DNA from: Megasphaera sp. MJR8396C | GTDB lineage: Bacteria; Bacillota; Negativicutes; Veillonellales; Megasphaeraceae | Length of the DNA: 32,793 nt | Direction of reading: 5' to 3' | Assembly: GCF_001546855.1 (NCBI RefSeq) | Contig: NZ_KQ958190.1 | Span: forward strand, 1 to 32,793 | Shown: positions 1 to 7,393 of the stretch, in pieces | Position numbering within the stretch: position 1 is the stretch's first letter | Layout of the letters: each line of letters begins with the position of its first letter | The notes under the pieces: model-generated | Told to the model about the DNA's origin: nothing | Database searches by the model: none | What the model saw: only the letters and a program-made list of their open reading frames with translations | Translations under genes and position numbers: made by a program

Positions 1-21
1 TTATCATGCCTATTCGGCGCC

Positions 22-67
22 AAAAAAACGAGCCGTCCCGCACATGCGCAGGACAGCTCGTTTTCTT
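22..67 (-). terminator. Intrinsic terminator after glutamine synthetase
   Basis: On the minus strand a long GC-rich stem (arms about 48-64 and 22-40, with small interruptions and a short loop) ends in a run of seven T. It begins about 25 bases after the glutamine synthetase stop, so it closes that transcript. The plus-strand side also has a broken T-run (61-67), so some bidirectional activity is possible. Confidence 0.85.
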
Positions 68-92
68 TATCGCTAAAACGTTATCTCAATGT

Positions 93-1994
93 TTAGAAAG
101 CGTTGTAAGAATATTCGTAGTACATATCCGTCAAGAGGTCCATCTTGTCGCTCATTTCGACCATGAGGTCCGACGCCGTGTCGTAATCTTTGGCAGCCAG
201 GGCTTCTTTGATCTTGGAGAAAATGGACAGGCTCTTTTCCGTGTCGCGGCCCAGTTCCGTCCGCAGGGCGTTGATTTTGGTCCAGCGTTCGACTTCAAGG
301 GCGTTGCTGTCACCGGCAGCATGGAGCTGTTTGGCAGCGATGACCTTGGAGAGGTTTTCCGGAATGAGGCGGTACTGGAGTTCGAGAGCCCAGCGGTTGA
401 GGGCACCGAGGCGGAACGATTCCATGATGCGCTTTTCAAAGGCATCGCAGGCCAGGGTATCCACTTTTTCCGGATGGAGGTCGAGGGCCTTGAAGTTTTC
501 CCATACCGTACGCGGAGCCTTGCCGAACATGGCATCTCGTTCTTCACTGGTGAAGTTTTCAAAGACGTCGACTTCCGAGCGATACGCCCGGTCTTTTTCG
601 AGGTAGTCTGCGTCTTCACCCGGTTTCTTAGACAGTTCCGCCAAGAGCGCTTCGCCGGTCTTGCCGCTGGAGAGGGCATATTTGATGCCGTCGAGGGCGG
701 CTAAATAACCCATGGCAATGGCGATGTAGGTGTTGGTGAAGGGGTTCGGCGAACGGAGTTCAAAACGGGTAGCCGCCGGGCTTGCGATGTTGCGGATGAG
801 GCCGATGAGGACCGAGCGGTTACGGGTCTGGACGTCCGGACGGTCGCCGCCGAGGGCCGTTACGATGCAGACCGGTGCTTCAAAGCCCGGTTTCAAGCGG
901 TTGAGGGAGTCCGTCGTTGCCGAAACGAAGGGGTTCATGACTTCATAGTGTTTGAGCATGCCCATGATGGCGCCGTAACCGACGACGGACAAGAAGTCAC
1001 TCTTCATGTCCGCCGGGTTGAAGAGGTTGACGAATTTGCCGCTCTTCATGATAGCGCCGATGCCGAAGTGAGTATGTTCACCGGAACCGGCAACGCCGTG
1101 GATCGGTTTAGCCTGGAAGGTGACTTCGAGGCCGTTTTCGCGGAATACTTCGCGGACGATAATACGGGCTGCGATTTCATTGTCGGCCGTCTGGACCGGG
1201 TCGTTGGCAAATTTCCAGTCGACTTCGAGCTGTTCGAGGACGAAGGTTAATTTACCGGAATCGTCGATCTGAGCTTTGACGCCGCCGACTTCCTTATGGC
1301 CCATTTCCGGTTCGAGGCCGTATTTTTCCAGGCGTTCGATGGTCTGTTCCAGTGCCGTACGGACGACGCCGTGAGTCCGCTGCCAGTACTGTTCCTGTAA
1401 TTTCTGTGAAGCCGACAAGAGCCGGGTAGCGACGTCCTGGCTCGGCGTCTTGACCCAGAATTCCAGTTCCGTTGCCGTCGTCAGAACGATTTTTTCAATA
1501 TCATCGACATTGACCGACGTACCGGGAAGGCCGTATTCTTTGACCAGGGCCAAGACCTGGTCGCTGACGTAGTCGCAGGTGTTGCGGAGGATCGACCGGG
1601 AGTCGATGTAGCCCGTTGCATGGCGAAGGAAGCTGGGGATACGGAGCGTTCCGACTGGTTTCCCCGTTTCCGGATCGATGTTGTCGTCGTTGTAGTCGAC
1701 GAACCAGTTGACCGACGGGTCGGCTTTGATATCGACACGGGCATTGGACAAGATGGCGATGCCCGGCAGTACAACGGACGAACCGTCGGTCTGGAAGGCC
1801 GTCGCATTGAAGAATTTATCATAGTCATCGAAGAAGACGCTGATAGGAATCTTTTCGTCCGTATCATTGCCTGCCAAATCGATGCCTACGAGGGATACGA
1901 ATTTGATTTCCGGATGCTGTTCCAATAAAGCCAGCACCCCTTCTTTACCATATTGACCTGCCGGAATTACATATACCAACTCATCTTTTGTCAT
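93..1994 (-). CDS. glnA: Glutamine synthetase, long form (633 aa)
   Basis: ATP-dependent ligation of ammonia to glutamate, the main entry of ammonium into glutamine in the cytosol. The catalytic-domain signatures are visible: TELEFWV near residues 175-181 (metal-binding glutamates), the GSGEHTHF segment near 303-310 with the paired histidines of the active site, and the RFELRSP arginine motif further on. At 633 residues it is longer than the roughly 450-residue GSI enzymes and shorter than the roughly 700-residue GSIII enzymes. I place it in a long clostridial-type GlnA group, but the subtype is not settled. The ATG at 1994 follows a strong AGGAGG-type site 5-6 bases upstream. It is monocistronic, with its own promoter (2103-2131) and a terminator-bearing leader (2015-2097), so expression is probably controlled by attenuation. 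Confidence 0.93.
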   Translation of the reverse strand: MTKDELVYVIPAGQYGKEGVLALLEQHPEIKFVSLVGIDLAGNDTDEKIPISVFFDDYDKFFNATAFQTDGSSVVLPGIAILSNARVDIKADPSVNWFVDYNDDNIDPETGKPVGTLRIPSFLRHATGYIDSRSILRNTCDYVSDQVLALVKEYGLPGTSVNVDDIEKIVLTTATELEFWVKTPSQDVATRLLSASQKLQEQYWQRTHGVVRTALEQTIERLEKYGLEPEMGHKEVGGVKAQIDDSGKLTFVLEQLEVDWKFANDPVQTADNEIAARIIVREVFRENGLEVTFQAKPIHGVAGSGEHTHFGIGAIMKSGKFVNLFNPADMKSDFLSVVGYGAIMGMLKHYEVMNPFVSATTDSLNRLKPGFEAPVCIVTALGGDRPDVQTRNRSVLIGLIRNIASPAATRFELRSPNPFTNTYIAIAMGYLAALDGIKYALSSGKTGEALLAELSKKPGEDADYLEKDRAYRSEVDVFENFTSEERDAMFGKAPRTVWENFKALDLHPEKVDTLACDAFEKRIMESFRLGALNRWALELQYRLIPENLSKVIAAKQLHAAGDSNALEVERWTKINALRTELGRDTEKSLSIFSKIKEALAAKDYDTASDLMVEMSDKMDLLTDMYYEYSYNAF

Positions 1995-2014
1995 TATGAC
2001 TCCTCCTTTAGGTG

Positions 2015-2055
2015 AAAAAAAAGACTCCGATCCCGCAGTTGGGATTCGGAGTCTT
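2015..2055 (-). terminator. Leader terminator hairpin (attenuator) of glnA
   Basis: Read on the minus strand, arms 2055-2041 and 2034-2021 pair over 14 bp with one bulged A and a six-base loop, followed directly by eight T (2022-2015). This is a textbook intrinsic terminator. It sits between the glnA promoter (-10 at 2103-2108) and the glnA ribosome-binding site (about 2001-2007), so it must be bypassed for glnA to be expressed. It may also stop read-through from yqeY. Confidence 0.85.
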
Positions 2056-2064
2056 CCTTGACTC
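2049..2064 (-). promoter_or_regulatory. Candidate antiterminator hairpin in glnA leader, ANTAR-like hexaloop
   Basis: On the minus strand GAGTC (2064-2060) and GACTC (2053-2049) form a five-base stem closing the hexaloop AAGGAA. The 3' arm is part of the 5' arm of the terminator, so the two hairpins are mutually exclusive. Known ANTAR-protein targets have hexanucleotide loops with A at position 1 and G at position 4, which this loop has. They come as hairpin pairs. The upstream hairpin here (2071-2097) has an 11-base loop and does not fit that rule, so the ANTAR assignment is tentative. Confidence 0.5.
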
Positions 2065-2070
2065 TTGTTT

Positions 2071-2097
2071 CATGATTTATTTTGTTTTCAAATCATG
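2071..2097 (-). promoter_or_regulatory. 5'-end hairpin of glnA leader
   Basis: A perfect 8-bp inverted repeat (arms 2097-2090 and 2078-2071) with an 11-base A-rich loop. Given the -10 box at 2103-2108, transcription should start near 2096, so this hairpin would form at the very 5' end of the glnA mRNA. It may act as the first hairpin of a regulatory pair or as a 5' stability element. Confidence 0.5.
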
Positions 2098-2102
2098 CTA
2101 AA

Positions 2103-2131
2103 ATAATACAATCATTCAGTCTATTTGTCAA
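2103..2131 (-). promoter_or_regulatory. Sigma-70-type promoter of glnA
   Basis: On the minus strand, -35 TTGACA (2131-2126), a 17-base spacer and -10 TATTAT (2108-2103). The -35 is a full consensus and the spacing is ideal. It lies between the yqeY stop and the leader hairpins, so glnA is transcribed on its own. Confidence 0.85.
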
Positions 2132-2151
2132 TAGATTTTTAAGGAATCTAT
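2131..2151. promoter_or_regulatory. Inverted repeat abutting the glnA -35 box
   Basis: ATAGATT and AATCTAT (7 bp each) are separated by 7 bases. One end shares a base with the -35 hexamer of the glnA promoter. The position suits an operator. It lacks a T-run, so it is not a standard terminator for yqeY, although it could protect the yqeY mRNA 3' end. It does not match the GlnR consensus TGTNA-N7-TNACA. Confidence 0.35.
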
Positions 2152-2156
2152 GGCAA

Positions 2157-2606
2157 TCAACGATGTTGTAAAATTTCTCGAACAATCTTTGAAACAACCT
2201 TGCCCTCCGTCCGTCCCTGCACTTTCGGCATGACGAGCTTCATGACAGCCCCCATCTGAAGGCCTTCCTGGCCGGCGATGGTATCGGTGACGATTTGGCG
2301 GACTTCATCTTCCGTCAGCTGCTTGGGCATGTACTTTTCCAGTACCGCCATTTCAGCCTTCGTTTCTTCGACTAAGTCGGCGCGGCCGGCTTTTTCGAAT
2401 TCAGCTAATGACTCCCTGCGTTGTTTCATTTCTTTGGCAATGACGGCGCCGACACCGGCATCGTCGAGTTCGCAATGGCCGCCGTCGATTTCCGCGTTGC
2501 GGATGGCCGAACGGACCATACGAATGACGGATAGAGCCGTTTTCCCGGCTTCTTTCGCTTTCATTGCCTCTTTCATGTCCTGAAGAAGTTCGTTCTTAAG
2601 AGACAT
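2157..2606 (-). CDS. yqeY: GatB/YqeY-domain protein
   Basis: A 149-residue protein of the YqeY family, which resembles the tRNA-binding tail domain of the GatB subunit of the Glu/Asp-tRNA amidotransferase. The family hallmarks are visible: the start MSLKNELLQDMKEAMKAKEAGKTALS, an ADDAGVGAVIAKEMKQRRES-like central helix region and the C-terminal TEGKVVSKIVREIL motif. Length is normal. It lies 25 bases downstream of rpsU, the usual order in Firmicutes, and is probably co-transcribed from the promoter at 2867-2895. The ATG is preceded by GAAGGG at suitable spacing. The precise cellular role of free-standing YqeY is not established; a link to tRNA or translation is the usual inference. Confidence 0.92.
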   Translation of the reverse strand: MSLKNELLQDMKEAMKAKEAGKTALSVIRMVRSAIRNAEIDGGHCELDDAGVGAVIAKEMKQRRESLAEFEKAGRADLVEETKAEMAVLEKYMPKQLTEDEVRQIVTDTIAGQEGLQMGAVMKLVMPKVQGRTEGKVVSKIVREILQHR

Positions 2607-2631
2607 GGTATCACCCTTCTTACATTAACGA

Positions 2632-2811
2632 TTATGCTCTGTACTTCCGTTTCCGTGCTGCTTCGGATTTTTTCTTTCTCCGTACACTCGGTTTTTCGTA
2701 GTGTTCACGTTTCCGAACTTCGGAAAGAACACCTGCCTTTTGGCAAGAACGTTTGAAGCGGCGAAGAGCGCTGTCTAACGTTTCGTTTTTACCAACTCTG
2801 ATTTCTGCCAT
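2632..2811 (-). CDS. rpsU: 30S ribosomal protein S21
   Basis: Encodes 59 residues beginning [20 protein letters not shown] and ending with a very basic tail ([16 protein letters not shown]), the typical bS21 pattern. bS21 binds near the anti-Shine-Dalgarno end of 16S rRNA in the 30S subunit and takes part in initiation. The ATG at 2811 is preceded by a strong purine-rich site (GGAGGGAGGG). It is the first gene of an rpsU-yqeY unit with a perfect consensus promoter about 55 bases upstream, in keeping with high expression. Confidence 0.96.
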   Translation of the reverse strand: MAEIRVGKNETLDSALRRFKRSCQKAGVLSEVRKREHYEKPSVRRKKKSEAARKRKYRA

Positions 2812-2866
2812 CTGTTATCCCTCCCTCCAAGGTATGATAGGGAGTGCTGTTACTGCACACAATGAA

Positions 2867-2895
2867 ATTATACTCAGATTATGGCTGTTTGTCAA
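2867..2895 (-). promoter_or_regulatory. Consensus promoter of rpsU-yqeY
   Basis: On the minus strand, TTGACA (2895-2890), exactly 17 bases, then TATAAT (2872-2867). Both hexamers are perfect. The leader to the rpsU start is about 50 bases and contains a small GTGC/GCAC inverted repeat (about 2845-2859) of unknown meaning. The remaining stretch to 3048 shows no credible gene, only a CCGACTCT octamer repeated twice. Confidence 0.9.
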
Positions 2896-3048
2896 TAACT
2901 TCTGAGGTTCTGATACGATTTATCATAAATTCGTCAATGCCCTTAGAGTCGGCTTTTACCAGAGTCGGTCTCCCTTCGAATAAAACCTTTCGCTATGAAA
3001 ATTGTGCCTTCTTATCGTACATTTATCCTTTACAAGACGCATATTCTG

Positions 3049-3294
3049 TCAATCGTAGAGACAGGCGCCGACCATGAAGTGTACCAGCGAAGCATAATCC
3101 CGCGTATCATTCAAATGGATTTCTACACCGCGTCCCCGGTCGGTCTTTTCCTTTACAAAGGCCAAGGCGTCGTCATCGCCCTTGAGGTTTTGGAAGGCTT
3201 CCTCGCGCCGGACCAGGACCCGTCCCCGGCAGGCTGCGACCAGGGCGGTAAACTTTTCCATGTTGGGAATGAAGTAAAATTTTAGTACCATCAT
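3049..3294 (-). CDS. Small hypothetical protein, 81 aa
   Basis: I do not recognise this protein. The likely start is the tandem ATG at 3294/3291, because AAAGGAGG lies 5 bases upstream; the reading frame stays open further upstream without another good site. The product starts MMVLKFYFIPN, has a basic-acidic middle (a GDDDALAFVKEKTDRG stretch) and ends in a more hydrophobic segment with Cys and Tyr. Size and the alternation of predicted strands and helices faintly recall HPr-fold proteins, but no active-site histidine motif is evident, so that is only a guess. It is transcribed away from the AraC gene, with a TATAAT box at 3348-3353 and a hairpin (3306-3327) directly against its ribosome-binding site. 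Confidence 0.6.
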   Translation of the reverse strand: MMVLKFYFIPNMEKFTALVAACRGRVLVRREEAFQNLKGDDDALAFVKEKTDRGRGVEIHLNDTRDYASLVHFMVGACLYD

Positions 3295-3305
3295 CAAGAC
3301 CTCCT

Positions 3306-3327
3306 TTGCCGCAGACAATGGCGGCAA
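3306..3327 (-). promoter_or_regulatory. Hairpin abutting the ribosome-binding site of the small gene
   Basis: TTGCCGC and GCGGCAA form a perfect 7-bp stem with an 8-base loop. The 3' arm runs straight into the AGGAGG site. There is no T-run, so it is not a terminator. A role in controlling ribosome access or mRNA stability is inference. Confidence 0.45.
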
Positions 3328-3347
3328 TCGCTTTTCTCCCCTTCTCT

Positions 3348-3353
3348 ATTATA
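3348..3353 (-). promoter_or_regulatory. -10 box (TATAAT) for the small gene
   Basis: A perfect TATAAT on the minus strand about 55 bases before the start of the 81-aa gene. The expected -35 region (CAAGGG-like) is poor, so the promoter may need an activator. The -35 of the divergent AraC promoter (3374-3379) falls in the same place, so the two promoters overlap. Confidence 0.4.
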
Positions 3354-3373
3354 AGAATACCGTCAGATAGCCC

Positions 3374-3402
3374 TTGATACAACGAAAATTCAGCCGTATA
3401 CT
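3374..3402 (+). promoter_or_regulatory. Promoter of the AraC-family gene
   Basis: TTGATA (3374-3379), 17 bases, TATACT (3397-3402), followed by AAGGAGG at 3421-3427 and ATG at 3435. Both hexamers are close to consensus and the spacing is ideal. Confidence 0.75.
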
Positions 3403-3434
3403 ATAAGAAAACGGCCAAAAAAGGAGGTTATGCT

Positions 3435-4358
3435 ATGATATTGCAAGACTGTGTCATCCCCGTCAACGACCAATCGCAGGAATTGAAGCCCCACGGAAAT
3501 GCGGCCTTCCCCTGTGCCGGCTACGCCCCTCATTACCGGCAGGAAGACGGCGACAACGTTCCCTGGCACTGGCACGACGAACTGGAGGTCATCTACATCG
3601 AAAAAGGGCAGATGACGGCCAAGGTCCCGTCCCAGACCTTTTCCCTGAAACAAGGCGACATCTTGGTCATCAATGGCAATACCCTGCATTACGCCGTAGC
3701 CGCCCCGGAATGCGACCTGCGCTCCTTCGTCTTCAGCCCGGCCCTCGTTACCGGCAGCGGCGACTCGGCCATGGCCGAAAAGTACATCCGGCCCCTCCTT
3801 ACCTGCCCTTCCTTTTCGGCCTTCTACAGCGATTCCGATTTCGATGATACGATGGCCCGATACTTCCGCACGGCCTTTACGGCCCTGGCTCAAGAATCCT
3901 TCGGCTTTGAATTTACCGTCCGGGAAGCCCTCTCTCAAATCTGCCTCTTTTTGTACGGCCGGTTACAGCCTGGCACGACCGCTGAGGCAGTTCCCAGCCT
4001 GGACGAAGAGCGCATCAAAAAGATGTTGACCTACATCCACGGCCATTTCGACGAACCCATCACTGTTTCGGATATCGCCGGCGCCGCCGCCATCAGCCAG
4101 CGCGAATGCCTGCGCTGCTTTCAAAAGACGATCCAGCTGTCGCCCATCCAATACGTCTTAAAATACCGGATCATGCAGGGCGCCGATCAGTTGGTAAAGG
4201 AGCCATCGAAAAGCATTACGGCCATTGCCGCCGCCTGCGGCTTCGACAGTCAGAGCCACTTTGCCAAGACCTTTAAACACTTTTACGCCAATACGCCGCG
4301 GCAGTACCGCAAAAGTCATGTCTCCACCCCGATCAAGGAAGCGGTCTTCTCAATCTAA
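3435..4358 (+). CDS. AraC-family transcriptional regulator with cupin sensor domain
   Basis: A 307-residue DNA-binding regulator. The N-terminal half is a cupin-like ligand domain: the WHWHDELEVIYIEKG segment near residues 50-64 and the QGDILVINGNTLH segment near 73-85 are the usual metal/ligand-site motifs. The C-terminal hundred residues contain the two helix-turn-helix units of the AraC family, ending with the signature around FDSQSHFAKTFKHFYANTPRQYRK. The start is fixed by AAGGAGG 7 bases upstream. It is the only clear plus-strand gene, so it is a one-gene unit ending in the shared terminator at 4375-4410. Its targets are not evident; the divergent small gene with an overlapping promoter is the first candidate. 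The ligand is unknown. Confidence 0.92.
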   Translation: MILQDCVIPVNDQSQELKPHGNAAFPCAGYAPHYRQEDGDNVPWHWHDELEVIYIEKGQMTAKVPSQTFSLKQGDILVINGNTLHYAVAAPECDLRSFVFSPALVTGSGDSAMAEKYIRPLLTCPSFSAFYSDSDFDDTMARYFRTAFTALAQESFGFEFTVREALSQICLFLYGRLQPGTTAEAVPSLDEERIKKMLTYIHGHFDEPITVSDIAGAAAISQRECLRCFQKTIQLSPIQYVLKYRIMQGADQLVKEPSKSITAIAAACGFDSQSHFAKTFKHFYANTPRQYRKSHVSTPIKEAVFSI

Positions 4359-4374
4359 GCCTTCTCTACTATCC

Positions 4375-4410
4375 AAAAAAAGTCAGGACCATCGAGTCCT
4401 GACTTTTTTT
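4375..4410. terminator. Bidirectional terminator between araC-type gene and hemW
   Basis: A perfect 9-bp stem (4381-4389 with 4396-4404) with a 6-base loop, flanked by an A-run on the left and a T-run on the right. It works for both converging transcripts: the AraC gene on plus and hemW on minus. Confidence 0.9.
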
Positions 4411-4450
4411 ATGTCTGTCGCAATATGCTGTTATGTCTTTATTACCGATC

Positions 4451-5572
4451 TCAGCGGATAAACTTGCCAAAGACGTAGTTGCCATAGGCCAGGCCCTTAT
4501 CGCTGAGGCGGATCCACTGGTCGGTCGTTTCCAACAATCCCTGACGGATGAGGCCGTCGATGACGGGACCGAAATCGGCTTCAATAGGCCGACCGAACCG
4601 GCGGGCATAATCGTCCTTCTCGATGCCGACGCGGCGGCGCAGGGCTAAGAAGCAGTAGTCCTCGACGACCCGTTCGGCGTCGATGGCGATTCGCTCCCCT
4701 TCGACGCTGTCCCTTCCGGCTCTTTCGATGTACTGGGGAATGTTGGCCATGTTGGCCCAGCGCGCCGTGCCGTCAAAGGAGTGGGCCGACACGCCAAAGC
4801 CGATGTAGGGCTCATAGATCCAGTACTTGCTGTTGTGTTTCGACTCAAAAGGCCCTTTAGCGTAGCTCGAGATTTCATAGTGATGAAATCCCAGGTCGTG
4901 CATCTGGTCGTGAACGGCCTTCCCCATGGCTTCGACCGTATCGTCGTCAGGAAGGGTCCAGGTTCCCTTAGAAAGACCATGTTTCAAGGGCGTCCCATCT
5001 TCGACGATGAGGCTGTAAATCGAAGCGTGATCCACCGGGAGGTCCCCCAATCGCTGAACATCGCGCCTTACGTCATCGACGGTCTGTCCCGGCAGGCCGT
5101 ACATCAAATCGATAGACAGGTTGCGGATGCCGGCCTTCCAGGCAGCATCGAGGGCCTGCTCCCCTTCTTTTGCCGTGTGAATGCGGCCCAAAAAGGACAG
5201 CATCTCATCGGAAAAAGATTGGATGCCCAGACTCAGGCGGTTGATGCCGCAGGCCACATAGGCCTCGGCCTTTTCCCGGTCGAGGCTTTCCGGGTTGGCT
5301 TCGATCGTAATTTCGGCATCCCCCGTGACCGCAAAGGTCTGACGCAGGGTCCTTACGATGGCCTCCATGGACGGTGCCGACAAGATGGACGGCGTGCCGC
5401 CGCCGATGTAGATCGTATCGACGGGCTTTCCGGCATACGGCGTGGCCGCAATTTCCCGACAGAGGGCCGGCACGTAGCCTGCCATATAGCAGTCAAGGCC
5501 ACTGTACGACGGAAAATCGCAGTACAGGCATTTATGGCGGCAAAAGGGGATGTGAACGTAGACGCCGAGCAT
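4451..5572 (-). CDS. hemW: HemW-type radical SAM heme chaperone
   Basis: A 373-residue radical SAM protein. Residues 11-18 carry C-x3-C-x2-C (PFCRHKCLYCDF), which binds the 4Fe-4S cluster. The following F replaces the fourth cysteine of true coproporphyrinogen dehydrogenase HemN, which points to HemW, a heme-binding chaperone, and not the biosynthetic enzyme. Other family marks are the YIGGGTPS motif and the SLGIQSF segment. The ATG at 5572 shares one base with the lepA stop codon (TAATG), so translation is probably coupled. It is the last gene of the desulfurase-mnmA-lepA-hemW operon. The lepA-hemW order is common in Firmicutes. Such proteins are often misnamed oxygen-independent coproporphyrinogen oxidase. 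Confidence 0.93.
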   Translation of the reverse strand: MLGVYVHIPFCRHKCLYCDFPSYSGLDCYMAGYVPALCREIAATPYAGKPVDTIYIGGGTPSILSAPSMEAIVRTLRQTFAVTGDAEITIEANPESLDREKAEAYVACGINRLSLGIQSFSDEMLSFLGRIHTAKEGEQALDAAWKAGIRNLSIDLMYGLPGQTVDDVRRDVQRLGDLPVDHASIYSLIVEDGTPLKHGLSKGTWTLPDDDTVEAMGKAVHDQMHDLGFHHYEISSYAKGPFESKHNSKYWIYEPYIGFGVSAHSFDGTARWANMANIPQYIERAGRDSVEGERIAIDAERVVEDYCFLALRRRVGIEKDDYARRFGRPIEADFGPVIDGLIRQGLLETTDQWIRLSDKGLAYGNYVFGKFIR

Positions 5573-7374
5573 TACGATTCGTCGACTTTGAGGACGGCCA
5601 TGAAAGCTTCCTGCGGGATTTCGACGGTGCCGAACTGTTTCATCCGCTTCTTGCCTTCCTTCTGTTTTTCCAGAAGCTTGCGCTTACGGGAAATGTCGCC
5701 GCCGTAGCATTTTGCCAAGACGTCTTTTCGAAGGGCAGCTACGTTTTCACGGGCGATGATCTTATTGCCCACAGCTGCCTGGACGGGGATCTGGAAGAGC
5801 TGGCGCGGAATGAGGCTGCGCAGTTTTTCGACCAGGGCCCGGCCGCGGCGGGCGGCAAAGTCGCGGTGGACGATGACGCTCAAGGCGTCGACGACGTCGC
5901 CGTTGATGAGGATATCCATCTTGACCATGGGCGACGACTGGTAGCCGTTGAGTTCATAGTCGAGGGAGGCATAGCCGCGGGTGGCCGACTTCAAGACGTC
6001 AAAGTAGTCGTAAAGGATTTCGCACAAAGGCAGATTGTAGATCAGAGAGACGCGGGTGTCGTCGAGGTAGTCCATGGTGACGTACTGACCGCGGCGGCTC
6101 TGGGAGATTTCCATGACCGTACCGACCATGTCCTTGGGGATGATGATCGTCGTCTTGACCAAGGGTTCTTCGATGTGGTCGACTTTGGTCATGTCGGGCA
6201 TCTGCGACGGGTTGTCGACTTCAACCATCGTCCCGTCCGTGCAGTAGACGCGGTAAATAACCGACGGTGCCGTCGTGATCAGGGACAGGTCGTATTCTCG
6301 TTCCAACCGTTCGCGGACGACGTCCATGTGAAGGAGGCCCAGGAAGCCGCAGCGGAAGCCGAAGCCTAAGGCCGACGACGTTTCCGGTTCAAAGAGCAGG
6401 GCGGCGTCGTTTAGGTGGAGTTTTTCCAAGGCGTCGCGCAGGTTGTCGTAGTCGTTCGTTTCTACCGGGTACAGGCCGCAGTAGACCATGGGCACGGCCC
6501 GGCGGTACCCCGGCAGGGCTTCCGATGCCGGCCGTTCGGCCAAGGTGACCGTATCGCCGACGCGGCAGTCGCGGACGTTCTTCATGCTGGCCGCTAAATA
6601 GCCGACGCTGCCGCAGCCGAGGGACGGCACGGGATGCATCTGAGGCAGGAAGACGCCCGTTTCGATGACTTCAAACTCTTTGCCGGAGGCCATCATGCGG
6701 ATACGCTGGCCGGGCTTTAAGCTCCCTTCCATGATGCGGATGTTGGCGATAGCCCCCTTATAGGCATCGAAGTGAGAGTCGAAGATGAGGGCCCGCAAGG
6801 GCTTGTCTTCTTCATCAGCCGGTGCCGGGATGCGCTGGACGATAGCTTCCAGGACCTGGTCGACGCCGAGGCCCGTCTTGGCACTGATCATGATAGCGTC
6901 AGAGGCATCAAGGCCGATGACGTCTTCGATTTCCTTGCAGACTCTATCCGGGTCGGCACTGGGCAGGTCGACCTTATTGATGATGGGGATGATTTCTAAG
7001 TCGTGTTCCAAGGCCAGATAGACGTTGGCCAAGGTCTGGGCTTCGACGCCCTGAGTGGCATCGACGATGAGCAGGGCCCCTTCGCAGGCGGCGAGGCTCC
7101 GCGAGACTTCGTAGTTGAAGTCGACGTGCCCCGGCGTGTCGATGAGGTTCAGGGTATACTGCTTGCCGTCTTTGGCATCATAAATGAGGCGGGCCGACTG
7201 GGCCTTGATGGTAATGCCTCGTTCTCGTTCGAGGTCCATCGTATCGAGCAGCTGGGCTTCCATCTCCCGTTCGGGCACAGTGCCGGTCATTTCCAGCATC
7301 CGGTCGGCCAGGGTAGACTTGCCGTGGTCGATATGAGCAATGATTGAAAAGTTTCTGATATGATCTGTGGACAC
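5572..7374 (-). CDS. lepA: Elongation factor 4 (LepA), translational GTPase
   Basis: A ribosome-associated GTPase of 600 residues, the family's usual length. GTP-binding motifs are clear: AHIDHGKS (G1) near residues 12-19, DTPGH (G3) and NKVD (G4). The C-terminal LepA-specific domain, with [17 protein letters not shown] and the [25 protein letters not shown] tail, separates it from EF-G. The start is taken as the GTG at 7374, 19 bases after the mnmA stop, because AGAGGGG lies just upstream and translation then begins [14 protein letters not shown]. The frame stays open into the mnmA 3' end, but that extension is not conserved in the family. LepA is thought to aid 30S biogenesis or rescue stalled ribosomes. 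Confidence 0.95.
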   Translation of the reverse strand: MSTDHIRNFSIIAHIDHGKSTLADRMLEMTGTVPEREMEAQLLDTMDLERERGITIKAQSARLIYDAKDGKQYTLNLIDTPGHVDFNYEVSRSLAACEGALLIVDATQGVEAQTLANVYLALEHDLEIIPIINKVDLPSADPDRVCKEIEDVIGLDASDAIMISAKTGLGVDQVLEAIVQRIPAPADEEDKPLRALIFDSHFDAYKGAIANIRIMEGSLKPGQRIRMMASGKEFEVIETGVFLPQMHPVPSLGCGSVGYLAASMKNVRDCRVGDTVTLAERPASEALPGYRRAVPMVYCGLYPVETNDYDNLRDALEKLHLNDAALLFEPETSSALGFGFRCGFLGLLHMDVVRERLEREYDLSLITTAPSVIYRVYCTDGTMVEVDNPSQMPDMTKVDHIEEPLVKTTIIIPKDMVGTVMEISQSRRGQYVTMDYLDDTRVSLIYNLPLCEILYDYFDVLKSATRGYASLDYELNGYQSSPMVKMDILINGDVVDALSVIVHRDFAARRGRALVEKLRSLIPRQLFQIPVQAAVGNKIIARENVAALRKDVLAKCYGGDISRKRKLLEKQKEGKKRMKQFGTVEIPQEAFMAVLKVDES

Positions 7375-7393
7375 CGTATGTTTCCCCTCTTTC

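Noticed and set aside
2021-2097. T-box or metabolite riboswitch in the glnA leader
   Set aside because: The leader is under 100 bases and lacks T-box features or a known riboswitch core; a glutamine riboswitch motif was not recognised.
2844-3077. 77-codon plus-strand frame upstream of rpsU
   Set aside because: Overlaps the rpsU promoter on the other strand, lacks a good ribosome-binding site and resembles no protein.
4781-6369. Long plus-strand frames opposite hemW and lepA
   Set aside because: They are antisense shadows of clearly homologous minus-strand genes, caused by high-GC codon bias, and have no family features.
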